From the NCBI GenBank assembly GCA_964351495.1, contig CAYGOC010000009.1, positions 21,576-85,575 of the forward strand: a DNA stretch of 64,000 nucleotides, in the 5' to 3' direction. The notes beneath the pieces were generated by a model. The model was not told where the DNA came from, did no database searches, and saw only the letters and a program-made list of their open reading frames with translations. Position numbers and translations under genes: made by a program. This document shows, in pieces, positions 32,163 through 41,131 of the stretch; positions within the stretch are counted from its first letter, which is position 1, and every line of letters starts with the position of its first letter. Source of the DNA: CAYGOC01 sp964351495 (GTDB taxonomy: Bacteria; Chlamydiota; Chlamydiia; Chlamydiales; SM23-39).

Positions 32163-32324
32163 ATGGCAAAAAAAGGCGCTCGAGAGAAAATCAAGCTGAA
32201 AAGCCCAGAGAGCAACGAAATTTATTGGACTACGAAAAACAAAAGAAATACGACGGAAAGATTAGAGCTTAGAAAGTACGACAAAACATTGAAAAAACAT
32301 GTAGCTTTTAAAGAGGCAAAGTAA
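32163..32324 (+). CDS. rpmG: 50S ribosomal protein L33 (cysteine-free form)
   Basis: The 53-residue protein MAKKGAREKIKLKSPESNEI...ends LRKYDKTLKKHVAFKEAK, typical of bacterial L33. It has no Cys, so it is the zinc-independent C- paralogue. AGAGG lies 8-12 nt upstream of the ATG. The order rpmG, Lol permease, Lol ATPase is conserved in Chlamydia. Confidence 0.96.
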   Translation: MAKKGAREKIKLKSPESNEIYWTTKNKRNTTERLELRKYDKTLKKHVAFKEAK

Positions 32325-32327
32325 TTT

Positions 32328-34352
32328 TTGTTCGAGCTTTCTCTCGTACTCAAATATCTATGGCCCAAGAAAAGGGCCCTTTCTACTTCTTTAATATCTC
32401 TTCTTTCTATTTTTTTGGTTACCTTGGTAGTCTGGCTCGTTATTGTCTTTCTCTCGGTAACTGGGGGTATTGAAAAAAACTGGCTCGAAAAGCTAACTGC
32501 GGTCCACGCCCCGTTAAAGATTTATCCTACTCAAAAGTATTACAACTCTTATTATTACCAAATAGATAAAGTCTCATCCTTATCTTCTTTTCAAGAAAAG
32601 AACATCCAAGAAAAACTAAGGGCTATCAAAACAGATCCTTATGATCCTTCAGAGGATTTTGAGCTATCCTCTTTTTTCCCCGAAAAAGAACAAAATGAGA
32701 AAGGGGAAGAGAAAGATTTGGTAAAAGAGCTTTTTTCTTTTCTACAAAAAAACCATATCTCATTCCAGGATTATGAGGTGGCAGGAGCTTTAATGCGCCT
32801 TTCTTTTTTAGAAGAAGAGAAAAAAAAAGTCTCTTTTCTCTCTCAAATGAACTACCTTATGAGTTTTTGTGGAGAAAACCCCCATCTTTCTTCTCTTATA
32901 TTACCTCCTTCTGTGCAGGATTTGAACCACCTCTATACGCAGCTTCAGCTGGATCCTTTCTCTTTACATAAAGAGATTCCAGAAAAGGCTCTTTTACAAA
33001 AGAATCAATCTCTTTTACAAAAGCATATTTTCTTTTCTCACCTAACCTTAAAAAAAGTGCAGTTTTTGCAAAACAAAGGAATCGACGGCTCTTTTTTTCC
33101 GGAAAATACCTCTTTTTCTGCCTACTTTAACCCCTTTTCTAAAATGCTTTTTTTAGATCCTCCCGAAGAAGAAAAAAGGGAGTTAGAAAAAAAGACCTTT
33201 ATAAAAAAGGGTAAAGCTCTTTTTTGTAAGGAAGAGAAAAAAAACTACCCGGAAGAGACTTCTCTTTTTTTTTGTTCCCCTCAAATCTTTTCTGCTAGGG
33301 TAATCAAAGAGACTCTCTTTACGGAAAAAGAACCCTCTTTTCATTTTTCTACAAACTGGGAAGGGATTTTTCTAGAGGGAACGGGTGATTTTACTAACGT
33401 AAAAATAGAAGAAGCTGTGGCAGAAGATACCTTTTCTTCTCCCCCCTCCTATCCTCCTTTTTGGGCTTACAAAGTAGGATCTACTTACCATCTTCCTAAA
33501 AGGGACTCTTTAAGTGGCGTTGTTATCCCCAAAAACTACCAAGAAAATGGATTTCACTTGGGAGATATAGGAAATCTTTCTTATTTTTCCAGAACGGCTT
33601 CGTCTCAGCAAGAGATGCGTCTTCCTTTTTATATTGCAGGCTTTTATGACCCTGGCGTAATCCCTATAGGAAATCGGTTTTTACTAGTTCCTTCTGAAAT
33701 TACCAATGTGATTAATAGATCCTCTTTTACCCCCCCTTCGGAAGAGCCTTTTAACGGGTTTTTTATTTGGACAAAAGATCTTAAAGAGGTAGATAAAATA
33801 CAAGCAAAGATTCAAAAAGGACTACAAGAAAAAGGGCTTCTACCTTACTGGAAAGTGGTATCTTATAAAGACTACCCCTTTTCTAAAAGTCTTTTGCAGC
33901 AGTTTCAAAGCGATAAGACTCTCTTTATTTTGATCGCCTTGATTATCATCTTAGTCGCCTGCTCAAACATTGTTTCTCTTTTAATTCTTCTGGTAAAAGA
34001 GAAAAAACGGGAGATTGCTATTGTAAAAGCGCTAGGCGCCTCTACCGGAAGTATTTTCTGTATCTTTGGGTTTTCAGGCGCTATCATGGGGATCTTAAGC
34101 TGCTTTTTGGGAACCTTAGCTGCTCTGTATACGCTACATAACTTAGATGTTTTAGTTTCTTTTTTGAGTACAATTCAAGGTCATGCCGCTTTTCAAACTG
34201 CTTTTTTTGGAGAAAAGCTACCAAATAGCATAAACGTTTCTACTTTGCAGTTTATTTGGATAGTCACACCGATTTTATCATTTTTTGCGGGATGCATTCC
34301 TGCCATACAGGCTTTTAGAGTAGATCCTTCCAAAACGCTAAGGGAAAGCTGA
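32328..34352 (+). CDS. LolC/E-type lipoprotein-releasing ABC permease (FtsX fold), enlarged
   Basis: The 674-residue protein has one N-terminal membrane helix (about 18-45; LSIFLVTLVVWLVIVFLSV) and three C-terminal ones (about 530-660), the MacB/LolE layout. Motifs of the FtsX domain are IAIVKALGASTGSIF and FAGCIPAIQAFRVDPSKTLRES. The loop between helices 1 and 2 is about 480 residues, roughly twice that of E. coli LolC/E. The start is TTG at 32328, three bases after the rpmG stop; no in-frame ATG lies nearby. It should form with the next gene a complex releasing lipoproteins from the inner membrane. Confidence 0.85.
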   Translation: MFELSLVLKYLWPKKRALSTSLISLLSIFLVTLVVWLVIVFLSVTGGIEKNWLEKLTAVHAPLKIYPTQKYYNSYYYQIDKVSSLSSFQEKNIQEKLRAIKTDPYDPSEDFELSSFFPEKEQNEKGEEKDLVKELFSFLQKNHISFQDYEVAGALMRLSFLEEEKKKVSFLSQMNYLMSFCGENPHLSSLILPPSVQDLNHLYTQLQLDPFSLHKEIPEKALLQKNQSLLQKHIFFSHLTLKKVQFLQNKGIDGSFFPENTSFSAYFNPFSKMLFLDPPEEEKRELEKKTFIKKGKALFCKEEKKNYPEETSLFFCSPQIFSARVIKETLFTEKEPSFHFSTNWEGIFLEGTGDFTNVKIEEAVAEDTFSSPPSYPPFWAYKVGSTYHLPKRDSLSGVVIPKNYQENGFHLGDIGNLSYFSRTASSQQEMRLPFYIAGFYDPGVIPIGNRFLLVPSEITNVINRSSFTPPSEEPFNGFFIWTKDLKEVDKIQAKIQKGLQEKGLLPYWKVVSYKDYPFSKSLLQQFQSDKTLFILIALIIILVACSNIVSLLILLVKEKKREIAIVKALGASTGSIFCIFGFSGAIMGILSCFLGTLAALYTLHNLDVLVSFLSTIQGHAAFQTAFFGEKLPNSINVSTLQFIWIVTPILSFFAGCIPAIQAFRVDPSKTLRES

Positions 34353-35047
34353 TGAAAACCCCTCTTCTAAAAGCCTCTTCTTTGAGTAAAAGCTTTCTCT
34401 ATCCTAAAAGAGTCGATCTTCTACAAAATATCTCTCTTACCTTATATCCGGAAGAAACGCTATCTATTATGGGAACTTCAGGGGAAGGTAAGACCACCCT
34501 TCTTCATATTTTGGGCTCTTTAGAAAAGCCCGATCAAGGAGAGGTGCGAGTTCTAGGAAAACTCCCATCTAACCATACTCGCCTTTATGATTTGGGGTTT
34601 ATTTTTCAAAACTACAATCTTTTGGAGGATCTAACTGTTTTAGAAAATGTGCTACTTCCAGCCAAGATAGCCAGAAAGCCTACCGGGAAAGGTTCCTTTT
34701 CTAGAGAAAGAGCTCTTTGGCTTTTAGACCAGGTATCTCTTTTTCCTCGTAAAGACTTCCCTTCCTCTCTTTTATCAGGAGGAGAAAGGCAAAGATGCAC
34801 GTTAGCTAGAGCTTTGATAAACGATCCTTCTATCATTTTAGCAGATGAGCCTTCCGGAAGCTTAGACTCTGCCACTTCGGAAAAGATTCATAACCTTCTT
34901 GTATCGCTTGTAAAAACCGAAAAAAAAGGTCTCATCGTTGTTACCCATGATGAAGAGCTTGCTTCTTTATGTGATAGAAAAATGCTTTTAAAAAAAGGAT
35001 CCCTCTTTTCCAAAACCGATAAATCTTTTATCCTAAGCTCTGTTTAG
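34352..35047 (+). CDS. lolD: lipoprotein-releasing ABC transporter ATPase
   Basis: The 231-residue ABC ATPase has Walker A GTSGEGKTT (about 44-52), Q-loop FIFQNYNLLEDLT, signature LLSGGERQRC, Walker B IILADEPSGSLD and switch His VVTHD. It overlaps the permease stop by one base. It energises LolC/E-like extraction of outer-membrane lipoproteins to LolA. Confidence 0.92.
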   Translation: MKTPLLKASSLSKSFLYPKRVDLLQNISLTLYPEETLSIMGTSGEGKTTLLHILGSLEKPDQGEVRVLGKLPSNHTRLYDLGFIFQNYNLLEDLTVLENVLLPAKIARKPTGKGSFSRERALWLLDQVSLFPRKDFPSSLLSGGERQRCTLARALINDPSIILADEPSGSLDSATSEKIHNLLVSLVKTEKKGLIVVTHDEELASLCDRKMLLKKGSLFSKTDKSFILSSV

Positions 35048-35056
35048 GACCTTCTT

Positions 35057-36376
35057 ATGAGAATTTTAGTAATTGGAGCAGGATATGTAGGACTGGTTTC
35101 TGCTACTTGTTTTGCAGAAATGGGACATAGCGTCTTCTGTTTAGATACAAACGCAGAAAAAATCAAAAAACTCCAAGAAAATCATATCCCCATTTATGAG
35201 CCGGGCCTTCAAGAACTGGTTACCAAAAACCAATCTCAAAAGCGTCTTTTGTTTACTACCTCCTATGAAAAAGGAGCCAAAGAGTGTTCTTTATATTTTA
35301 TTGCCGTGCCGACTCCTTCTAAAGAAGATGGCTCTTGCGACACCCATTATATAGAGAATGTGTGTGAGAAAATAGCCCCTTTCATTGATAAATACACCTT
35401 AGTTATTAATAAATCGACAGCCCCTGTGGGAACCGTTTTTTCTATACAAAAAATGCTGTTAGAAAAAGGAGTTTCTAAAGAGCTATTTGATGTTGTTTCA
35501 AACCCTGAGTTTTTAAAAGAAGGCTCTGCTATTCAAGACTGCATGAAACCCGACAGGGTTGTCATTGGAGTAGAAAGTGAAAAAGCAAAACAAATCATGA
35601 AAGAGCTCTATACCCCGTTCACTTTAAACCACGACCGCATTATTTTCATGAGTATCCCCTCTTCTGAAATGACAAAATATGCCGCCAATGCCATGCTTGC
35701 CACAAGAATTTCCTTTATGAATGAAATAGCAGAGATATGCGCCAGATCTGAGGCCAATATCAATGAGGTAAGAAAGGGAATCGGATCGGATAGTAGAATA
35801 GGATATAGCTTTTTATATGCTGGAGTAGGTTACGGCGGATCTTGCTTTCCCAAGGATGTAAGGGCCCTTTGCGCCACTTCCAGAAAACTGGGTTATAAAG
35901 CGTCTTTGATTGAAGCGGTAGAAGAAGTAAATGAAAAACAGAAAAAAAAGCTAGCAGAAGAGGTGCGAAAATACTTCGCCAAAAAAGGAGGGGTAAAAGG
36001 AAAAACTATCGCTATTTGGGGTGTTTCTTTTAAGCCTGATACAGATGATATACGAGAGGCTCCTTCTTTATCTTTTATTCGAGAGTTGCAGAAAAAAGGG
36101 GCTATTTTGAAGATATACGACCCGGTCGCTTTGAAAAATGCAAAAAAAGCTTTAAAAGATCATACCAATATCCATTTTTGTAAAAGTGAAAAAAGTGCAG
36201 CAGAAAAAGCAGATGCCATAGCCCTTTTAACCGAGTGGAAGCAGTTTCGCTTTCTCGATTTTTCTTCGATTCAACCTTCAATGAAAGGAAAAGCTTTGTT
36301 TGACGGCAGAAACCAATACAACTCCTCTGAAATGAAAAAAAAGGGCTTCGATTATATCGGTATAGGTGTTTCATGA
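35057..36376 (+). CDS. ugd: UDP-glucose 6-dehydrogenase
   Basis: The 439-residue enzyme oxidises UDP-glucose to UDP-glucuronate in two steps with NAD. The N-terminal Rossmann motif is VIGAGYVGLVSATCFAEMGH, the catalytic Cys263 is in GYGGSCFPKD, and the C-terminal nucleotide domain has WGVSFKPDTDDIREAPS. UDP-glucuronate is a precursor for capsule- or EPS-type glycans. With the sugar transferase and GalE downstream it forms a glycan-like set. The stop overlaps the ispA ATG. Confidence 0.95.
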   Translation: MRILVIGAGYVGLVSATCFAEMGHSVFCLDTNAEKIKKLQENHIPIYEPGLQELVTKNQSQKRLLFTTSYEKGAKECSLYFIAVPTPSKEDGSCDTHYIENVCEKIAPFIDKYTLVINKSTAPVGTVFSIQKMLLEKGVSKELFDVVSNPEFLKEGSAIQDCMKPDRVVIGVESEKAKQIMKELYTPFTLNHDRIIFMSIPSSEMTKYAANAMLATRISFMNEIAEICARSEANINEVRKGIGSDSRIGYSFLYAGVGYGGSCFPKDVRALCATSRKLGYKASLIEAVEEVNEKQKKKLAEEVRKYFAKKGGVKGKTIAIWGVSFKPDTDDIREAPSLSFIRELQKKGAILKIYDPVALKNAKKALKDHTNIHFCKSEKSAAEKADAIALLTEWKQFRFLDFSSIQPSMKGKALFDGRNQYNSSEMKKKGFDYIGIGVS

Positions 36377-37233
36377 GCTTTCATACGGCTCTTTTAGAAA
36401 GCCGTCTACAAAAGCTTTTACAGAAGGGTTTTTTTTCTTCTAAAGAGATCAAAGAAGCTTCCCTATACGCTATAAGTTCCGGAAAAAAATTTCGCCCTCT
36501 TCTTATTCTCGCTTTAGCAGAGCACTTTTCCGTTCCTTTAAAAGCATGTCTAGACCCTGCCTGCTCTATTGAAATGGTTCACAGCTTCTCTTTAATTCAT
36601 GATGATCTTCCCTGTATGGATAATGATGATTTTCGAAGAGGAAAACCTTCCGTTCATAAGGCTTTTGGAGAGCCTGTAGCTCTTTTAGCAGGGGATTTTT
36701 TGTTAGCCTATGCTTTTGAAGTGTTAAGTAAATCTCCTAATCTTACTGATACGCAAAAGATTTCTTTGATTCAAATTTTAGGAAGAGCAACAGGGAACCA
36801 AGGGATGATCGCAGGACAAAATTTAGACCTATCTTCTGTAGGAAAAACCCTTTCTGAAAAAACGCTCATCAAGATGCACTACTATAAAACAGCCTGCTTA
36901 ATAGCCGCAGCCTGTAGTTTTGTGGCCGTTTTAGCAGGGCTTTCTTCTAAAGAAAGCGCCTTATTAAAAAAGCTGGGAACCCATTTAGGTATCGCCTATC
37001 AAATCCAGGATGATCTTCTGGATGTTTTTTCAGAGGAGCCACTTTTAGGAAAACCCCTTTTTTCTGACAAAGAAAAAAACAAACCTACAGCAATTTCCAC
37101 TTTAGGAGTCTTTTTTTCCAAAGAAACTATTAAAAACCTACATAAATCTATTCTGCGTATTTGTGATAAGCTCTCCTTAGACTCTCCTTTTTTTCAAGAA
37201 CTCTTGCAAAAAATTTTTGAAAGAAAGCAGTAA
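36373..37233 (+). CDS. ispA: polyprenyl (geranyl/farnesyl) diphosphate synthase
   Basis: The 286-residue prenyltransferase condenses IPP with allylic diphosphates. The first Asp-rich motif is DDLPCMDNDD at about 76-85, with FRRGKPSVHKAFGE following, and the second is IAYQIQDDLLDV. Length and motif style fit the IspA (short-chain) group. The substrate comes from the MEP genes dxs and ispG in this window. It overlaps ugd by 4 nt. Confidence 0.92.
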   Translation: MSFHTALLESRLQKLLQKGFFSSKEIKEASLYAISSGKKFRPLLILALAEHFSVPLKACLDPACSIEMVHSFSLIHDDLPCMDNDDFRRGKPSVHKAFGEPVALLAGDFLLAYAFEVLSKSPNLTDTQKISLIQILGRATGNQGMIAGQNLDLSSVGKTLSEKTLIKMHYYKTACLIAAACSFVAVLAGLSSKESALLKKLGTHLGIAYQIQDDLLDVFSEEPLLGKPLFSDKEKNKPTAISTLGVFFSKETIKNLHKSILRICDKLSLDSPFFQELLQKIFERKQ

Positions 37234-37276
37234 CTCTTATTTGCCTATTTTTTCTTTTCCAGTTATAAGTTTTTCT

Positions 37277-37948
37277 ATGTTTGGCTATTTCAATAAAGAG
37301 CAAGCTTTACCAAGAAGGTCTTTTTTTCTAAAAAGACTCCCCTCAAAAAAGCGGATCTTTGATCTTGTTTTTGCAAGCTTTGTGCTTGTGTTTTTTAGCC
37401 CTATTTTTCTTCTTATAGCCCTTTTAGTAATTACTACCTCAAAAGGGCCTGTTTTGTATAAGCATACCCGGATAAAAAAAGAGGGTCTCCCTTTTACTTG
37501 TTATAAATTTCGGACTATGAAACAAAACTCAGATACACTACTTCGTCAAATTCTTTTATCAGACCCGGATAAAAAGGCAGAATGGAAGCGGTTTTTTAAA
37601 CTAAAAAAAGATCCTAGAATTACTTCTATAGGAAAATTTCTTCGCAAGACTTCCTTAGATGAACTACCACAATTTTGGAATGTATTAAAAGGAGACTTAA
37701 GTGTAGTAGGTCCTAGACCTGTCTTAAAACAAGAGGTAGAGCAGTACTACAAAGACCTCGCTCCTAAAATTTTATCGGTAAAACCGGGCCTTACAGGACT
37801 TTGGCAAGTTTCCGGAAGGAGTAAACTCAGCATGAGAGAAAGAGTAAAACTTGAAGCTAGCTATGTAGATAAGCAGTCTTTTTGGCTTGATCTTTATTTA
37901 ATTGCTAAAACTATCCCTGTAATGCTTTTTTCTAAAGGGGCCTATTAA
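37277..37948 (+). CDS. bacterial sugar transferase (polyprenyl-phosphate hexose-1-phosphate transferase)
   Basis: The 223-residue protein matches the C-terminal catalytic domain of the WbaP/WcaJ family: one membrane helix after KRIFDLVFASFVLVFFSPIF, then FTCYKFRTMK, LRKTSLDELPQFWNVLKGDLSVVGPRP, and PGLTGLWQVSGRS. Such enzymes load the first sugar onto undecaprenyl phosphate for surface glycans. ATG 37277 is preferred; a TTG at 37217 would overlap ispA. Pathogenic Chlamydia are not known to make such glycans, so the product here is open. Confidence 0.9.
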   Translation: MFGYFNKEQALPRRSFFLKRLPSKKRIFDLVFASFVLVFFSPIFLLIALLVITTSKGPVLYKHTRIKKEGLPFTCYKFRTMKQNSDTLLRQILLSDPDKKAEWKRFFKLKKDPRITSIGKFLRKTSLDELPQFWNVLKGDLSVVGPRPVLKQEVEQYYKDLAPKILSVKPGLTGLWQVSGRSKLSMRERVKLEASYVDKQSFWLDLYLIAKTIPVMLFSKGAY

Positions 37949-37949
37949 G

Positions 37950-38948
37950 ATGCCTTTTCCCGTTTTGGTAACAGGAGGAGCCGGTTACATAGGAAGCCAT
38001 GTCTGTAAAGCTTTAAAAAAAAGAGGGTTTTTTCCTGTTGTAGTGGATAATTTTTCAACAGCAAAAAAGAAAAGATTGCCTTTTCCCATGATTGAGGGAG
38101 ACATCTCTTCTAAAGACGTTTTAGAAAAGATTTTTTCCCTATACAAACCCAAAGCGGTCCTGCATTTTGCGGGATCTTCCCAGGTGCAAGAATCCTTGTT
38201 AAATCCCCTTTTGTATTATGAAAACAATGTGGGAGCTTCTTTGGCTCTTTTTAAAAGCTGTTTAGAGTTTAAAGTGGAGTATCTTCTTTTTTCCAGTAGC
38301 TGTTCTGTATATGGAATCCCCTCTTCTCTTCCTTTGAAAGAAACAAGTCTTATAAATCCTATAACTCCTTACGGATATACCAAAAGCGTTATAGAAAAAA
38401 TTCTTTTTGATTTTGATAGATCCTATAACCTTAAAAGTGTCATTCTTCGCTATTTTAATGCAGCAGGGGCTGATATAGAAAAAGAGCTAGGAGAAGAGCA
38501 TGAACCGGAGACCCATTTAATTCCCTTAGCGATTAGAGCCGCTCTTTTTCCGGAAAAACCCCTTTCTATTTTCGGAAATGACTTCCCCACAGAAGATGGG
38601 TATGCTATCCGCGATTTTATCCACGTAACTGACCTTGCAGAAGCTCATGTTCTTGCTTTAGTGCATCTTTTACAAGAAAAGAAAAGTGATATTTTTAATG
38701 TAGGTTCCGGAAAAGGGGTTTCTGTAAAAAAAGTGTGTGACATGGTAGAACAGGTGACAAAAAAACCTCTTTTTTTTCAGATACTTCCTAAAAAAGAGGG
38801 AGATCCTCCTTGTCTTTTTGCAGATACAAAAAAAATAGAAGAAAAGCTATCTTTCAAACCGCTTTATTCTGACTTAAAAGAGATTGTAGAAACAGCATTT
38901 TTTTGGGAGAACTCCTTATTAAAAAAGAGGGAAGATGCTTTCTTTTAG
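37950..38948 (+). CDS. galE: UDP-glucose 4-epimerase
   Basis: The 332-residue short-chain dehydrogenase-fold epimerase interconverts UDP-glucose and UDP-galactose. VLVTGGAGYIGSHVCKAL binds NAD, the Ser in FSSSCSVYG and the Tyr/Lys of YGYTKSVIEK form the active site, and DYAIRDFIHVTDLA-like (GYAIRDFIHVTDLAEAH) and NVGSGKGVSV follow. It starts 1 bp after the sugar transferase stop. With Ugd it supplies nucleotide sugars to the same presumptive pathway. Confidence 0.94.
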   Translation: MPFPVLVTGGAGYIGSHVCKALKKRGFFPVVVDNFSTAKKKRLPFPMIEGDISSKDVLEKIFSLYKPKAVLHFAGSSQVQESLLNPLLYYENNVGASLALFKSCLEFKVEYLLFSSSCSVYGIPSSLPLKETSLINPITPYGYTKSVIEKILFDFDRSYNLKSVILRYFNAAGADIEKELGEEHEPETHLIPLAIRAALFPEKPLSIFGNDFPTEDGYAIRDFIHVTDLAEAHVLALVHLLQEKKSDIFNVGSGKGVSVKKVCDMVEQVTKKPLFFQILPKKEGDPPCLFADTKKIEEKLSFKPLYSDLKEIVETAFFWENSLLKKREDAFF

Positions 38949-39426
38949 AATTTTTTTCTCCTCTTTAGTTACTCTTTTTTTCTTCTTTTCTTGCAGCTCC
39001 TCTTTCCCAGTTCATTTTTTTGCCCCTTTTTTGGTTTATAACTCCTCTTTTCTCTCTTTACAAAGACTTCTTCTTCTTTCTTTTATCTCAGGCACTTTCG
39101 TAGATTTATTTCGTTTTGACTTTTTTGGGCAGCAAGGACTTTTATATTTGATAACTTCTTTTATTCTCTTTCGAAAAAAGCAGTTTTTATTTGAGGACAG
39201 GCCTCTTTATTTTGCCCTGTTTTCCTTTCTTTTTGCCTTTTTCTCTGAAGTTTTCCGCCTGTTTTCTTTGGGAATCCCCTTTTTTTTCAAAAACGGGTTT
39301 TACACTCCCTTTGTATTTTCTATTTATACGTTTGTTTATTCCTGGTTTTTCTTTGTTCCCCTTCTTTTCTTAGGAGTAAAGGTGTATACTTTGCTAAGAA
39401 GATGGATTTTTTGGAAAAAAGGGTGA
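38935..39426 (+). CDS. MreD-like small integral membrane protein
   Basis: The 163-residue, very Phe/Leu-rich protein has about five membrane helices. The central pattern LLLSFISGTFVDLFRFDFFGQQGLLYLITSFILF resembles the rod-shape protein MreD (L-x2-G-x3-DL...G..-G-L-x-A/L-L-x-Y), and size and helix count agree. MreD works with MreB, MreC and RodZ in peptidoglycan elongation, and in chlamydiae MreB drives the division ring. The gene overlaps galE by 14 nt. The sequence is too hydrophobic for certainty, so another small membrane family is possible. Confidence 0.45.
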   Translation: MLSFRIFFSSLVTLFFFFSCSSSFPVHFFAPFLVYNSSFLSLQRLLLLSFISGTFVDLFRFDFFGQQGLLYLITSFILFRKKQFLFEDRPLYFALFSFLFAFFSEVFRLFSLGIPFFFKNGFYTPFVFSIYTFVYSWFFFVPLLFLGVKVYTLLRRWIFWKKG

Positions 39427-39429
39427 AAT

Positions 39430-40218
39430 GTGACTTTTTCTCATGATACTACAAAAGCGATAGAAGCAGCTCTTCTAGCGGGGGCTATTTTAGAAAAAGG
39501 CTTTTATACTTCCTATTCTGTTTTTTCTAAGGAAGGGGTTCATAACCTGGTAACAGAATATGACTATGCCTCAGAAAAGGCTTTGATTGATTTTTTTCAC
39601 AAAGAGTTCGAAGAAGATGCTATTTTGTCAGAAGAAAAGGGAAGTCTTTTCTCTTCTTCTAGAAGGTGGATTATCGATCCTTTAGACGGAACGGCTAATT
39701 TTGCTCATAGAATTCCCATGTTTTCTGTTAGCATCGCTTTAGAGGTGGAAAACACCGTAAAAACCGCTGTTATATACCATCCTATTTTAAAAGAGCTTTT
39801 TGTAGCAGAAAAAGGCAAGGGAGCTTTTTTAGATAAAACCCGTTTAGCTGTCACCAAAACAGATAAACTCGATCTCTCTTTTTTAGCTACGGGATTTCCT
39901 TACAATTTAAAAGAGAATCCCCATAACTGTATTTTTTACCTTACCAAGATTTTACAAAGAGGGCTTCCTATTCGTAGAATAGGTTCTGCTGCTTTAGACC
40001 TTGCCTATCTAGCGGCAGGCAGGTTTGATGGTTTTTTTGAGGTGACTTTAGCTCCTTGGGATGCCGCGGCGGGAAGGCTCTTAGTAGAAGAGGCCGGTGG
40101 CACTGTTTCTAGTTGGGATTTTTCTCCTTATGATATCCACTCTTATAAGCCTATTTTAGCGACGAATGGATTGATTCATAAAGAGCTGGGAACTATTTTA
40201 CAGGGAGCTTCTTTATGA
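39430..40218 (+). CDS. inositol monophosphatase family phosphatase (SuhB-like)
   Basis: The 262-residue Mg2+-dependent phosphatase has metal ligands in LSEEKGS, WIIDPLDGTANFAHRIP and LAPWDAAAGRLLVEEAGG. Substrates of the family include inositol phosphates, 3'-phosphoadenosine phosphate and fructose bisphosphate, and SuhB also acts in rRNA transcription. The substrate cannot be assigned here. The start is GTG at 39430, three bases after the preceding stop; the ATG at 39428 is out of frame. Confidence 0.9.
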   Translation: MTFSHDTTKAIEAALLAGAILEKGFYTSYSVFSKEGVHNLVTEYDYASEKALIDFFHKEFEEDAILSEEKGSLFSSSRRWIIDPLDGTANFAHRIPMFSVSIALEVENTVKTAVIYHPILKELFVAEKGKGAFLDKTRLAVTKTDKLDLSFLATGFPYNLKENPHNCIFYLTKILQRGLPIRRIGSAALDLAYLAAGRFDGFFEVTLAPWDAAAGRLLVEEAGGTVSSWDFSPYDIHSYKPILATNGLIHKELGTILQGASL

Positions 40219-41087
40219 TGGATGGGAAGATCTGCTCTCAAGGTATTTTAGAAGAGTGTAAGAAACTAGCCAAGAATATAAAACCTTCCCCGAAAATTCA
40301 TTTTATCTTAGTGGGAGAAGATAGCGCCTCTCATATTTACGTAAAAAGAAAGCAAAAAACCTGTGAAAAAATGGGATTTTTATCAGAGGTTTCTTATTTT
40401 GAGAAGACCATTTCGGAAGAAGTCTTGCTTCATAAAATTGAAACAATCAATCAAGACCCAAAAACCCATGCTCTTTTAGTGCAGATGCCTCTACCTTCCC
40501 ACTTAAATACGGAAACGATTGTAGAAAGAATCGCCTTTGAAAAAGATGTAGATGGGTTTCATCCTATGAATATGGGACGTCTTTTAAGAGGAAACAAGAA
40601 AGCCATTGTTCCTTGCACTCCTTTGGGGATTCAGTTTTTATTAAACTATTACAAAGTGGACTTACGTGAAAAAAGAGTGCTTATCTTAGGAAGAAGTAAT
40701 GTGGTAGGAAAACCTCTTTCGGCTCTTTTACTACAAAAAAATAGTAAAGCCAATGCCACTATTACAGTAGCTCATAGCGTGACGCCTGAACTGGAAAAGC
40801 TTACCCTTTCTTCTGATGTTTTGATTTCTTGTATGGGAAAACCCCATTTTATTAAAGAGTCTATGGTAAAAAAGGGAGCTGTTGTAGTCGATGTGGGGAT
40901 AAATCGCCTTGATTTAGGGGGTAAAAGCTCTATTGTAGGAGACGTAGATTATGAACAAGTTTGTAAAAAAGCTTCGTTGATCACCCCAGTTCCGGGAGGG
41001 GTGGGTCCTATGACTATTGCTATGCTTATGAAAAACACCCTTTTTTGCTACGAAATGCAGCAAAAAAAAGAAAAGAAAATTTATTAA
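40215..41087 (+). CDS. folD: methylenetetrahydrofolate dehydrogenase / cyclohydrolase
   Basis: The 290-residue bifunctional enzyme interconverts 5,10-methylene-THF and 10-formyl-THF. YVKRKQKTCEKMG includes the active-site Tyr and Lys, followed by DGFHPMNMGRL, the Rossmann LGRSNVVGKPLSALL and TPVPGGVGPMTIAML. It overlaps the phosphatase by 4 nt. One-carbon units would serve purine synthesis and fMet-tRNA formylation. Confidence 0.96.
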   Translation: MMDGKICSQGILEECKKLAKNIKPSPKIHFILVGEDSASHIYVKRKQKTCEKMGFLSEVSYFEKTISEEVLLHKIETINQDPKTHALLVQMPLPSHLNTETIVERIAFEKDVDGFHPMNMGRLLRGNKKAIVPCTPLGIQFLLNYYKVDLREKRVLILGRSNVVGKPLSALLLQKNSKANATITVAHSVTPELEKLTLSSDVLISCMGKPHFIKESMVKKGAVVVDVGINRLDLGGKSSIVGDVDYEQVCKKASLITPVPGGVGPMTIAMLMKNTLFCYEMQQKKEKKIY

Positions 41088-41131
41088 AAATCTTGTGAAA
41101 CAATTGTAGATCGGTTACTGGTTAAAAAAAT

